A stretch of DNA of 64,000 nt, taken from the NCBI GenBank assembly GCA_037349105.1, contig JAYJMM010000069.1, positions 248,001-312,000 of the forward strand, given 5' to 3'. Below, piece by piece: positions 27,561 to 38,359 of the stretch. Each line of letters opens with the position of its first letter. Position 1 is the stretch's first letter. A program made the position numbers and the translations under genes. Below the pieces are notes generated by a model, which did no database searches, was not told the DNA's origin, and saw only the letters and a list, made by a program, of their open reading frames with translations. Origin of the DNA: Limnomonas spitsbergensis. Its lineage: Eukaryota; Chlorophyta; Chlorophyceae; Chlamydomonadales.

Positions 27561-28213
27561 CGTATGGAATGCACTAATGTAGTAATGTGAAGTGTGTGAA
27601 TTAGTCACTCGTCATCAAGACTCATGTCTTCTGAGAAAAAAGTAAAGCGATGGTGAGATTGTTGAGCTATTGAATAGTAAAAGTGATGGTGAAATTGTTG
27701 AGCTATTCACAACCCCCAGCAATATTTATTAACATGTGCGGCCTGCTTCCCTGCGCATTTCTTCTTCGCAGTCTCATTTTTCTTCTTGGCCTTCCAGTCA
27801 GGGTAGACATGAGGCATTGATGGTGACAGGTGCACCACTTGCAGAACCCACTCCAAGGGGACGACACCGTGTTGCTCGTTGTCGTTGAAGGGGAGGATAC
27901 TATAGGTCAACAATCAATCGATCAACAGTCCAGAAGAAGTAGACGGTGTGGCCACAATCTTCATAATCTCCCAGTATGGATAGCGAGATCAGTAAATGTT
28001 GTAATAAGTGCCATCTACTTGGAAGTGGAGCATTTTACAATAGTACAAGCAGTCAATTGCCCTTGGCTGAATTCGTGCGCACTAGACCATGCACTTTACT
28101 CACTAACTCAGATTGCCGCTGACTGAGCTCAACCCAGTCAGCACTTAGTAAATATCACTCAAAGTTTTTGGGGTGTCATTAAATTTTACTCACAACATCT
28201 GGCATTTTTTCAC
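27561..28213 (-). other. Array border; weak minus-strand exon candidate at 27707-27913
   Basis: The satellite stops and unique, AT-richer DNA begins. On the minus strand, 27913 to 27707 is open for 68 codons, ends TGCTGGGGGTTGTGA, and is Lys/Ala-rich at the C-terminus (KAKKKNETAKKK). It could be a last exon, but no splice partner or family is recognised. The remaining bases show nothing I can support. Confidence 0.25.
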
Positions 28214-28734
28214 TCATGCCATCTTGCTGAATCTCTGGCATGACGCCATCATCGAGTTGCACTCCGCTATAGGTGCCGCTTCATGCGCCAATGTCTCCTT
28301 GTTGTGCTGATGGAACAACAACCATTTGCTCGCAAAGATGTGCCCGGGGCGGGTGAAGCTGTTGGTGAGATTGCAGCGCTCCCATGGTCTGAAATCTATG
28401 TTAAAATCAGTTGGGTAGCCGGTTGCAAAACGTATCAACATACTTATTTGGCTACCTCGCTCATGATAAGTGACTTAATTATAATTGAGCAGTGCTCCAA
28501 TGAAAACCTAGTATATCCATTCAAATACTGACCTCTTGTTGCAAACGGAGGATATTCTTTTGCCTGATCCGAGGTCAGGCGTAGCATAGCAGCTGTCTTA
28601 TTTGCTTGATCTATACGCATGGTTGCCTTAGCTATGTTGCGCATTGGTCCCTTGTTGCCACTCATCGAAACGCTGGCGACAGAAAGAAACAGAAACGACA
28701 CTAAATATAGGATCCACGGGTTTGCAACCATCAC
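28214..28734 (-). CDS. Candidate small secreted protein, two exons
   Basis: I do not recognise a family. The first exon candidate (28734 to about 28533) begins MMVANPWILYLVSFLFLSVA, a typical hydrophobic signal-peptide core after a short start, and reaches the donor AGAG|GTCAGT. A second open segment (about 28418-28214) follows the acceptor ACATAG and contains CNLTNSF, a His-rich patch and three cysteines before TGA. The implied protein is about 130 residues and exported. The acceptor choice and junction phase are not secure, so the join is inference. It lies 152 bp from the next gene's start and reads in the opposite direction, so the two could share an intergenic control region. Confidence 0.35.
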
Positions 28735-28885
28735 AGATAGAATGTCTTAAACAGTAGGACTGTGCCTGGCTATTTCGGGGAGTGTGCAGCGCGGAAGAAA
28801 CCCTGACCAGGTTTGCATCCACACTATTTCACACAAACTGAAGAAGAAGATGAATTAGCCACCCCCTCGTCAACTTCGTCGCCTC

Positions 28886-31359
28886 ATGGATTTGTCTATT
28901 TCGTATACAAATGGAAGCCGTCGAGGGAACTGCTGGGCTTCACCCTATCAAATTACCCCCGAAGCCGCACGTGTCGTGAGGTCGACAGACATCATGGAGG
29001 CGATGAGTGCCTTCGTCAAGATGGCACCCGAGGCCAAAGAACAATTTCTGGCCTTAATGGGAGCTGACCACCGTGAGGCTCCGACTCCGACACCGACACC
29101 GCGCCAAGAACAGAAGCGCAGAGCGGCATAATCAGGCAAGTTCATTACCTTAGTTGTCGTTTATTCACGCGGACTGCCAGTCACACTGCCGGTTACGAAT
29201 TACGAGTTTGACCTGGTATGACTGGACTCAGCAGCAGTCGTCAATCAGCTCTCTATTGTTAATTTACTTCATTGGCTATGCTTGAAGTATGCAGCACTTT
29301 GTTTTCTGTTTGCCTTAGGTCTCCTCGAGGTCGCACGCTCGGTCAAAGCCAAGATGACTGCAATCTAGAGGCGAAAGTTCGACGATGCCTTGGCACACCG
29401 CCCTGCAAGTGGCGACCAGATGCTCGCAGCGTTCTCCTCTGGAGATGTCCGGGTGAGTACAGAATGACCCCAGCTCTCTCAAGCCTCACTCAGTTGCTAC
29501 AAGTACTTCGTACCTGATCACTTAGTTCTCCTACTTCAATGACTGAGTGATACTAGCTACACTCATCACTCATACTTAAGTTGCCTCAGCCAGTCCCATT
29601 GGTATGGCTCAATCCACTCCTTTATCATGACAGTCTAGGGCACTGATTCTCAACGCTCCCTTGTGTCCCTCTTTGCAGGCTCGCTTGAACGTGTCCATAA
29701 AGGAATGCCTCTATAAGGTCGCCTATCGGCCAGAAGATGGAGGCCGGAGGCTGCTGACCCACGCGTGCTTGTCATCTGGCGCCGTGAAACAGCACGACCC
29801 CGAGATGCTCACGTACGCCACGGTAAGGTTTCCTCCCCCCTGCTGGTCCTTCCTCTGCCTTTCCTTCCCCTTCCTTTTCCCCCCATGCCTTTCCGTCATG
29901 GCTTCCTCTGCCTTTCTTTATCCGGCCCCTTCCTTTCTTTCCTGCCTGTCAAAATTTTTGCCCAAACTGAGTTTAAATTGAGAAATAAATTACCATTATA
30001 TTGCTAGTCTTTAAATATAAATGTTGGATTAATGAATTCCCTGTCTGCCCCTCGCCCTCTGTAGTGGTTGACCTACAAGGCTCCAGGGACTGCCGGTGGC
30101 CAAGGAAGCCATGACGTTTTGGGCGGAATCCAACTTCTCATGAGAAAGCTATCGGATTTGCGCAAGGTACCTCTTTCTAGCAACCTGCCAGCCGAAAAAA
30201 TGCTCTGTATGCCCATGCTCCACTGCTTCGGGGCGCTTCCAATAGTTGTGCATCAGTAATTTGAAGCACTTACATGCGCATGATTAACATGATACAAGTT
30301 GCACATGTGAACATGCAATCGAATTGACCGAAAACAGTACCGAAGTCGAGCCACCTCCCTTATGCGCAGTTGCTGAATGGCCATGTCAGGGTGGTGTACA
30401 TCAACAACTTGACATTAGGCATCAGTAACAAGTCTGACCCCCTCGTCTACACGGGGGATCTCGAGCGTATTGGTCAGATCGACAGGGCTGCCTCAGCCAT
30501 TGTGGGCATGGCTCACAACACGAGCAACCCCGAATACGGGAGACACGTGGTCGTTGTCCGGGTACGTGCACTGTGTGACCAACTGTTACGCTTATAATGA
30601 AGAGCTCACCAATGAACCTAATATTTACCTTTCGTATTTTATCCGACCGGTGCTTCGACTTGCCTAGGCTTAATTTTCTCATAGCTTGCTGAGCGGAACA
30701 TGCTAATTTCACATTTCCTGGCTCATAGGACGGAGTGAGGGCCTTCACCAGGCTGCCAATTGGCACGGCCATTGCCAAGGAGAAGCAGTCGTTCGCCTTC
30801 ATGGGCAATGGGACTGATCCTCTCGGTCACCCTGCATTCGTAGCTGCAGTTCAGGCTGGCCTGATGTTCATAGGCTTTGAGCATGCGGGCACTCCAGGTA
30901 AATCCACACAAATTAAACAACCAATTATGTACCGCATTAATTGTCTTCATATGTGTGTTCACCGATATTGCCAATCTCATGCCAATGTCAGTGACTGAAT
31001 GACATCCCTGCTGAAATCCCATCCTAACCTATATTCCGGCCACTTCATTGCCTACCGAAGTACCTCTGCACTTTGTGTCGCTGATTTCGTTTGCCATCAA
31101 GAAGTGGCTGAAGGGGAAGGCTGGAACTGGAGGTAGCAAGGACGTCTCCAAGGGAGATGAGCTGATCTTCAATGACCACACCCGATCTCTGCGATCCTTT
31201 CTTACCGAGCGCACGCTGAGGGATGTCAAAGCCTTCAAGGTGATGGAGGACAACGATGACAACGGCTCGGGCGACTCGCTGTGGCCATGCTCAGGGGCCC
31301 CCCTTTCCATCAAACTGCTCCTCGAGCAGCCGGTCGGCAACGCTGAGCTCTCTGATTGA
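28886..31359 (+). CDS. Seven-exon gene of unknown family with one in-frame TAG
   Basis: Exons are 28886-29072, 29319-29452, 29679-29822, 30065-30166, 30370-30561, 30729-30897 and 31061-31359. Donors are GTGAGG, GTGAGT, GTAAGG, GTACCT, GTACGT and GTAAAT. Acceptors include CTTTGCAG, CTCTGTAG and ATGCGCAG. All phases agree and the total is exactly 409 codons including the stop. The start is the first ATG after an in-frame TAG. The product would be soluble and mixed charged-hydrophobic, with no signal peptide or membrane span; exon 7 is acidic near its centre (MEDNDDNGSGD). I recognise no domain. Codon 79 is TAG (29366-29368), inside otherwise good coding sequence. It may be a nonsense mutation, or its AG may serve as an alternative acceptor with a different exon 1; the ATG at 29420 could also start a shorter protein. 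Confidence 0.7.
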
Positions 31360-31370
31360 GTAGTGTGCTT

Positions 31371-31591
31371 GATGGAGTACTGAGCTGCTTGTTTGAGTAG
31401 TGTGATTCCTGATGGAGTAATGAACTGGCTGTTTGGGAAATGTGCTTCCTGATGGAGTACTGAGCTGCCTTTTTGAGTTCTAGCTTGCTTCCTGATGGAG
31501 GACTGAGCGGCCTGTTTGAGTACTAGCATGCTTCCTGATGGAGGACTGAGCTGCCTGTTTGAGTAGTGTGTTTCGTGATGGAGGACTGAGC
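31371..31591 (+). repeat. 40/43-bp minisatellite directly after the stop codon
   Basis: About five and a half copies start with GATGGAGTACTGAGCTGCCT or close variants, spaced 40, 40, 43, 43 and 40 bp. They begin 11 bp after the stop of the seven-exon gene and so probably lie in its 3' untranslated region. Confidence 0.85.
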
Positions 31592-32215
31592 TTTCTCTTG
31601 GCAACGGGAGGATTCTGATTGACTTGTGAGCTCTCGAATAAAGGAACAGCGGCCCTGCCGAGCTTTCTGATTGAGAAATGAGCTTTCTGATTGAGTAGCG
31701 TGTGTCTTATATGATTGCATAACTTGAGGGCATCGCTGATGGCTTGCTTCAAGTGTGTGCCTATTTCAACTCAGAAATCAGGCATCAATATGTTCCGTAT
31801 CATATATTTTGACTCAAGACTCTAAATTGCGTTTTTCAATTATTTAATGTTGAATGTGGATTTGGAATTAGTTGAGGAATTCAGTCGTTTTCTTCTGGAG
31901 TACAAGTATGGACGAATCAGGCCTTTAAACAACGATTTGATGTTGAATGGAGGAATCAGGCATTTTTACAACAATTTTATATAGGATAACCATGCATGGA
32001 AACAAATAGAGGAAACCTTGAATGGGTCGACACGCATTGGGAAAACCCTGGTATGGAAACAAATCAAGCAAGCCCTAAATGGGGAAACACATATTGAAAA
32101 AACCACCGTGGTAGCCCAGAATGGGGGAACACAATTCGGAAATCCCACAAAGGGAAGCAACAGTAGGGAGTCCTATATGGGGGAACTGACTATTGGAATC
32201 CCACGCGTGTTCACC
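31592..32215. other. Intergenic DNA with a degenerate 42-57-bp repeat
   Basis: No gene is visible. From about 32021 a box of the form AATGGGGGAACACA recurs near 32021, 32078, 32120 and 32175, an old, degenerate tandem repeat leading into the GC-rich VNTR. Confidence 0.45.
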
Positions 32216-32238
32216 CACTGTGGCATCTCCCACCCATG

Positions 32239-32690
32239 CGGGGGTGCGCGTGGGTCTACCCACGCGGGGTTCCATCGTCGCGGTCACCCATGCGGGGTCA
32301 CACATCTGGGTTACACCACGCTGGTCCGCCCACCGTGGCGACACCCACGCGTGTTCACCCAATGGTGTACCCCTTGGGTATACCCACGCGGGGGTGCGCG
32401 TGGGTCTACCCACGCGGGGTTCCATCGTCGCGGTCACCCATGCGGGGTCACACATCTGGGTTACACCACGCGGGTCCGCCCACCGTGGCGGCACCCACGC
32501 GTGTTCACCCAATGGTGTACCCCTTGGGTATACCCACGCGGGGGTGCGCGTGGGTCTACCCACGCGGGGTTCCATCGTCGCGGTCACCCATGCGGGGTCA
32601 CACATCTGGGTTACACCACGCGGGTCCGCCCACCGTGGCGACACCCACGCGTGTTCACCCAATGGTGTACCCCACGCGTACACCCACGCG
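32239..32690. repeat. 150-bp VNTR, three copies
   Basis: The box GGGGTGCGCG recurs at 32241, 32391 and 32541, exactly 150 bp apart, and whole units differ by only a few bases. Each unit is built from shorter CCCACGCG-type boxes. Because 150 is divisible by three, several frames stay open on both strands; none is a credible gene. Degenerate CCCACG boxes continue to about 32770. Confidence 0.93.
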
Positions 32691-32769
32691 GGAGGGGGGT
32701 GGACCCACGTGGGGGGACCCACAGTTGTCGGGTGGCATCCCCACTGGGTGGCCGTGGGTATACCCACGC

Positions 32770-33172
32770 ACAGTTTCCCCGACGCAAGAGGTCGACGTGG
32801 GGATGTCCCAGAATAAAATAACAATCGATGCCCCCAACCGTAATGTCATGCCCGAGAGGCGCGGTGTCGTCACAGCCAATATATAGTTTGATCACTTCTT
32901 GTGCATGCTGGTCAACATGCATCCATGGGCCACCATGGTATCACCTGTTTTTGCTTCTGGACATGATTTGTACATTATACCACTACACCTACCAAGGTAG
33001 TTACGGACCTTGGAAAATTCTACTCGGCCGAAGCCGAACTGCCTTCGGAAGTTCGGTCGGCCGGTCGGCCGAACTCCCGTTCAAATTTGGTCGGCCGCCA
33101 TATTACTTGTTTCCATTGTTCAGCCGAGTCGATAATATTTTTCTTCGGCCTGGAGAACACTTACACTGCTGG
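32770..33172. other. Intergenic DNA, GGCCGA-rich from 33025
   Basis: No exon chain is visible. Repeated TCGGCC and GGCCGA words cluster at 33025-33100 and recur at 33850-34030, on both sides of the inverted repeat described next, as subterminal repeats of an old DNA transposon might. Confidence 0.4.
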
Positions 33173-33775
33173 CTGTCCCCACGACCAGGCCCACACTTTT
33201 TTCGGCGGTGTAAACATGGGTGCAACATGTCCCTACATGGCACCTCAGCTACATGCCAGATATTACAATCGTTTCGTATACGTAAGTGAAGGTTTCGTGC
33301 TTAAAATAGGTCCAGCAACGAGGGAGAAATCGATATGAGCTGGCATACCGCGTGGAATGGGTCCGAAGCACGCATGCCTTGTACGGCTCTAAACTTTCCA
33401 CAGTTGTCCGGGCAGCTTGTGCTGCATCGAGGTGATTTTAGCTTAGCCGAAGAGCGTTCGTTTGCCCCATATCGCGATGTTCTCCGCTTCAGGTTGAAAA
33501 CGCCGTGAGCTGTCTTGTGCGTGCTGAATTTTGAATGTGTTGGAAACGTCTTAGCACGCACAAATCCTATCATACCTTCGCCGACACATAGCCGTTGAAC
33601 TGCAAAAGTTATTCACAAGAGAGCTATTGAACCTAGCAACATTTCCTAAAAAAAAAGCTCTCGACAATTCCCTCGGCATGGTGGCGCGAATCGCCCATCT
33701 GTCGAAGTGGTCGCGTCACGCACCGCCGATTTTGAAATCGAATTATGGAAAGCGTGGGCCTGGTCGTGGGGACAG
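33173..33775. repeat. Inverted repeat, about 27 bp plus extensions, spacer about 550 bp
   Basis: 33173-33199 (starting CTGTCCCCACGACCAGGCCC) matches the reverse complement of 33749-33775 with one mismatch in the first 26 bases. A second block, CGGCGGTG at 33203-33210 and CACCGCCG at 33721-33728, extends the match after a gap. Flanking GGCCGA words suggest a decayed foldback or TIR element, but no target duplication is evident. Confidence 0.7.
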
Positions 33776-34162
33776 CCTTCGATCGTTTGATTGCTATTGA
33801 GTATGGACCAATGGTAGCCGAACGCGAATTCAAATTTCAAATAGGCCTAATATGGCCTTCTTTCGACCGAACCCTCACCTCAGATTCGGCCTTCGTCCGA
33901 CCCCCCCCTTCGCAGCCTTCGGCTGCAGCCTACCTTCGGCCGACCCCCCCTTCTTTTTCTTTCGGCCATCGCCGAGTCGCCCCTTGCGACTTTTTTTGCC
34001 ATTCTGGTCGGCCGCCGATCGGCTGTGACTTCCCTGGCACCTACTGGTCTTGGGAAACGTAGGTAATTTCAATTTCACGCAGAAAGTGCTTGGTCTCGGC
34101 ATGCAAATACTACATTTGTGTCGCCGCTGCACATGCCGTTATTTTGTAATATGTGTCCAACA
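33776..34162. other. Intergenic, pyrimidine-rich, no gene seen
   Basis: Stretches such as GACCCCCCCTTC with TTCGGCC words dominate. Nothing resembles an exon or RNA gene. Confidence 0.4.
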
Positions 34163-34220
34163 AGTCAATAACATTACACCTCTGGGCTCTGCTCAAAAAG
34201 CTCGGCCGCGTGGGCGCCCA
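34163..34220 (-). repeat. Dispersed 60-bp module, copy 1
   Basis: Read on the minus strand it contains GGGCGCCCACGCGGCCGAGC, then TTTTTGAGCAGAGCCC and AGGTGTAATG. Other copies are at 34968, 52549 and 63555. Copies 1 and 2 face each other. Confidence 0.85.
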
Positions 34221-34967
34221 ATATGTGTACAACAAGTATGAATATAGTGCGTAGCTCCCTTGTATGTCGCTGCCCTGTGACCCTTCCTGTGAGGCCGCAA
34301 GTAGCCTTGGAAAGGGGTCTCTCAGCTGCCATGGTGTCTTCCTTTTGCGGTTTTTATGAACTTATGTCTAGCAAGTTAAGGGCCTCAGAACTTGTAGAGC
34401 TGGCTTGCTGTTAGAGCCTGCTGATTAGTAAGTGATTTTTCTACCAGAGTTACAACGACGTCGCGATGTATCTTTGATATATCCAATACTGCATGTGTGA
34501 CCTTGCGAAGGAAATAGAGACGATGGGAGGAAAGTTGCTTGGCATGACACGAGCACGGACAACGCGGAATCAAAGCCATCGTTAATGGTCTTTATATCAT
34601 GTATGCTTAGAGGGATGCCTGATTGCGGTAGATGGACCCTTCGGATAGGGGCAGGAGTATTTATTCCTTGCTTCCAGAACTTTTCCTCCCAACCTCTCTC
34701 TTTCCTCTGTGAAGGCAAGGTGTTCCTGTCCTAGGGGACCCACCTCTTGGACCATCGGAATTCTGCCCACCCCCCCAAAAAACGAGTGCCTCCGCCCCCC
34801 CCCCCCCCCTGTCACTCACTGACAAAAATGCCGTCTTCTTCATGAAAGCTCACAATCGCCACGATGCCCTCTGCATCTGCCACCGCCTGGGTGCAGGCCG
34901 TGGACCTGGAGCAGATGTTACCAACAGTGCATGTTGTTTCCATCTTTCCTCCCAGCTATTTTTAGTG
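34221..34967. other. Spacer between inverted module copies; no gene seen
   Basis: No exon chain or RNA gene is visible. The only marked feature is a run of sixteen C residues at about 34795-34810, preceded by another C/A-rich tract. Because the flanking modules are inverted, 34163-35024 could be an old element of about 860 bp, but no target duplication is evident. Confidence 0.4.
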
Positions 34968-35024
34968 AGGCGCCCACGCGGCCGAGCCTTTTTGAGCAGG
35001 GCCCATAGGTGTAACGTCATTGAC
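34968..35024 (+). repeat. Dispersed 60-bp module, copy 2
   Basis: Starts GGCGCCCACGCGGCCGAGCC and continues through TTTTTGAGCAGGGCCCATAG to GTAACGTCATTGAC. It is preceded by a pyrimidine-rich tract, as is the copy at 52549. Confidence 0.88.
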
Positions 35025-35448
35025 CAACAGTGCGAAACGAGGGCGCAACCATGGCAAGGGCGGGGTCACTGCATGGGTCAATGACCTTAGATCTCTGGGC
35101 CATGCTGAAATGAAGCTCGGCTACATCGGCAAACATATTCACCAGCTAGGAAAGTCAAGGGAGAAGGCACCGACAAGAGGAAAGAAAGGATAGCAAGTTC
35201 ACCCACCAAACAACAAGAACACGAAGGTCAGGCAAACCGTATACCCTGCCCATGAAGAGGCTATGTCGCACCACAAAGCAGTAACTGCAATACTATGGTT
35301 AACTCCGAGCAGGGCGCCTTAGTAGAGAGGCGCCCTCTACTCACAACTACGGTACATCACCGTACACAAAGGCACCTTGTTCTACACTGCTGAGATACAA
35401 GGGCTGCAAAGGGAACTGTAAGGAGTACTGGTAGCCGGACAGCCCTAG
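35025..35448. other. Intergenic; possible Cys-containing exon fragment
   Basis: An open segment at about 35350-35430 contains GCKGNCKEYW just before TAG and is in the vicinity of the zinc-finger fragment below, so it may be its decayed upstream part. Otherwise nothing is recognised. Confidence 0.3.
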
Positions 35449-35730
35449 TGGAAAGGCCTCACTGGTAGGCCTGCTTGGGCGCCCCTGACTCGTGGGTACC
35501 GCCCCTACTACTTTATCCACGAGTCCACCCTCCCGTGTAGCAAGTGTGGAACGATGTGGCATGACGGTTGCATGCGACCCCCCCGGGCAGCGGGCAACAG
35601 GGTATGCCGTTTCTGCACAGTAACCAAGCACGAGCAGCAGAGGTGCTTGGGGTGTGGAATGGACCCCGACTCGGTGGGGGAGCCCAGCATGAGGTGCTGC
35701 CGATGCCATGGCACAGCCTGCGGAAGATAA
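35449..35730 (+). pseudogene. Zinc-finger fragment, PHD-like cysteine pattern
   Basis: An open stretch of 94 codons lies between TAG (35446) and TAA (35728). It contains CSKCGTMWHDGC, then CRFC after twelve residues, then CLGC and CCRC. The order C-x2-C-x4-H-x2-C...C-x2-C matches the second half of a PHD finger, which usually reads histone tails, and a further C-x2-C pair follows. No start codon with context or complete first half is seen. It may be an internal exon or relic of a chromatin or transposon protein. The 57-bp repeat region begins within about 60 bp, so both may derive from one former gene. Confidence 0.45.
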
Positions 35731-35739
35731 TATATCTTA

Positions 35740-38340
35740 CAGGGCATCCCGAGCACATTAGCATTTCGAGAACATCATCTGATATGTACGAACCAAACGA
35801 CCCAAACGTAGTCAAGACTACAAGTGTGACAATCCCCGGTGCAAGGGTGCATGTGCCTTTGCCGAGCCATGCCCTTGAAGACATATCGATCCCCAGGGCT
35901 GCCCTCCATGCCCTCCATGCCACATGCGCTCCTGAAGACATATCGATCCCCATTGCTGCCCACAATGCCATTAGTGCCCCGGAAGTGATATCGATCCCCA
36001 GGGCCAACGATGCCGATACAACAATGAAAGTCCCGGAAGGTGTGTTGATCCATGGCGCCCCCAGCACTGTCCCCAAAACCTTCAGTGCCTCTGAAGACGT
36101 GTCGATCCCAGACGCATCCGGATCAGGCCCCGAATCATCAGCGCCCCTGAGGGTGTCTCGGTCCACGGTGCATCTGGAACATAACCTCAAATCACCAGTG
36201 CCTCTGAGGGTGTCTCGGTCAACGGCGCATCTGGAACAGGACCCCAAATCATCGGTGCCTCTGAGGGTGTCTCGGTCCACAGCGCATCTGGAACAGGCCC
36301 CAAAATCATCAGTGCCTATGAAGGCGTCTCGGTCCACGGCGCATCTGGAACAGGACCCCAAATCATCGGTGCCTCTGAAGGTGTCTCGGTCCACGGCGCA
36401 TCTGGAACATGACCCCAAATCATCAGTGCCTCTGAGGGTGTCTCGGTCCACGGCGCATCTGGAACAGGACCCCAAATCATCGGTGCCTCTGAAGGTGTCT
36501 CGGTCCACGGCGCATCTGGAACATGCCCCCAAATCATCAGTGCCTCTGAAGGCGTGTCCACATCCGGCACATCCGGAATTGTCCTTAAAACCATCCATGC
36601 CTCTGAAGGTGTCTCGATCCCCGGCGCATCCGGCACTGTCTCTTTACCCATCAGTGCATCTGAAGGTTTGTCCATCCCCGGCACATCAGGCACATACCCC
36701 CAAATGATCAGTGTCTCTGAGGGTGTGTCGATCCCTGGCGAATCCAACACAGGCCCCCAAATCATCAGCGCCTCTGAGGGTGTGTCGATCCCTAGCGCAT
36801 CCGGCACTGCCCCCATACCCATGAGTGCCTCTGAAGGCTTGTCGATTCCCGGCGCATCAAGCACATACCCTCAAATCAGCAGTGTCTCTGAGGGTTTGTC
36901 GATCCGTGGCACATCTAACACATGCCCCCGAATCATCAGCGCCTCTGAGGGTGTCTTTCACGGCGCATCTGGAACATGACCCCAAATCAGCCGTGCCTCT
37001 GAAGGTGTCTCGATCCCTGGCGCATCCGGCACTGTCTCTTTACCCATCAGTGCCTCTGAAGGTTTGTCCATCCCCGGTACCTCCTGCGCTGACCTCAAGA
37101 CCATCAGTGCCTCTGAAGGTTTGTCCATCCCCGGTTGCTCCATCGCTGACCTCAAGACCATCAGTGCCTCTGAAAGGTTGTCGATCCCCGGCGCATCTGG
37201 CACAAGACCCCGAATCATCAGTGCATCAGAAGGTGTGTCCACTCCCGGTACCTCCTGCGCTGACCTCGTAACCATCAGTGCCTCTGAAGGTTTGTCCATC
37301 CCCGGTACCTCCGGCGCTGACCTCAAGACCATCAGTGCCTCTGAAGGTGTGTCAATCCCTGATGCGTCCGGCTCTATCTCGCTGAATGTTGTTGAAGGTT
37401 TGTCACTCCCTGGCGCATCCGGCGCTGCCAAACATACCAACATATCCTCTGCCTCGGAAGGTCTGGTGCTCCCTGGTGCGTCCGGCGCTGTCCTACATAC
37501 CATAAAAGACTCTGAAGGTCTGTTGCTCCTTGGTGCCTCCGGTGCCGTTCTTCAGAACATCAACGTGGCTGAAAATGTGTCCGTCCCTAATGCGTCCGTC
37601 TCTGTCTCAATCAAGGACGCCCATGAAGGTATAGTGCTGCCTGGAAAATCTGAGGCTGGCCTACAGACTATCAAATCCGCTGAAGGTGTGTCCGTCCATG
37701 TGGACTCTGGGGCTGTCCCACATACCTTCACAACCTCTGAACGTGCCCGTGTGTCACTCCCTGTGGACGCTGGGGCTGTCCCGCATACCTTCAAAACCTC
37801 TGAAGCTTGAGTAATCCCGGGTGCCTCAAGTGCTCCTCATCAGACCATCAATGAAGGTGTATTAATCCCCGGAGCCACAGGAGTTCCTTCGAAACATTAA
37901 TGGGGCTGAAGGTGTGTCCGTCCCTAATGCACCTGGCTCGGTCTCAATCAATGATGCCCACAAAGATGTTTCACTTCCTGGGGACACCGGGGCTGTCCCA
38001 CAGAACATCAAAACATATGAAGCTGTGAAACTACCCGGTGACTCCGCACCTGTCCATCGTACCATCAATGATGCCCATGAAAGTGTGTCCGTCCCTAATC
38101 AGCCTGTCTCTGTATCAATCAATGTTGATGAAGGTGTGCCACTCCCTGGCGCTTCAAGTGCTGTCCTACATACCATCAATACTCCAGAAGGTTTGATACT
38201 CCCATGTGCCTCTGGGCCGTCCTTAGAAACAGCGAGGTTTGTATGGCCCTAACGCGCCCGTCTCTGTCGCAATCAATGATGCTGAAGGCGTGTCAATCCC
38301 TGGGGCATCTGACATAATGCATATGGCTACTCCAGACGCG
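35740..38340 (+). pseudogene. Decayed repetitive gene: about 40 copies of a 19-residue repeat
   Basis: A 57-bp unit repeats through about 2.2 kb; its plus-strand reading is close to ISASEGVSIPGASGTGPQ. Later copies (37400-38250) have changed many bases and several residues, for example INDAHEGVSLPG, while keeping length and the EG-V-x-P-G core, which suggests past selection on protein. The frame is broken by TAA near 36180, TGA near 36409, 36978 and 37808, and a frameshift near 37900. Because 57 is divisible by three, several other frames stay open too and are not separate genes. The reading opens at ATG 35784. I know no family with this repeat. It could be a wall or surface protein, or a low-complexity transposon protein. 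Confidence 0.55.
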
Positions 38341-38359
38341 GGCACCGGATTCATATCCC

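Noticed and set aside
28628..28822. Minus-strand frame of 64 codons upstream of the secreted-protein candidate
   Set aside because: Overlaps the better candidate in another frame and has no supporting motif.
32018..32922. Overlapping open frames of 200-270 codons on both strands
   Set aside because: Generated by the 150-bp VNTR, which keeps several frames open.
34163..35024. A complete TIR transposon bounded by module copies 1 and 2
   Set aside because: The inverted layout is suggestive, but no target duplication is visible and single module copies occur elsewhere beside LTR-type purine tracts.
35513..36864. Minus-strand frames of 361 and 182 codons rich in CSRCAVDRD or DTPSEAL
   Set aside because: Antisense shadows of the 57-bp repeat; the plus-strand reading explains the conserved core better.
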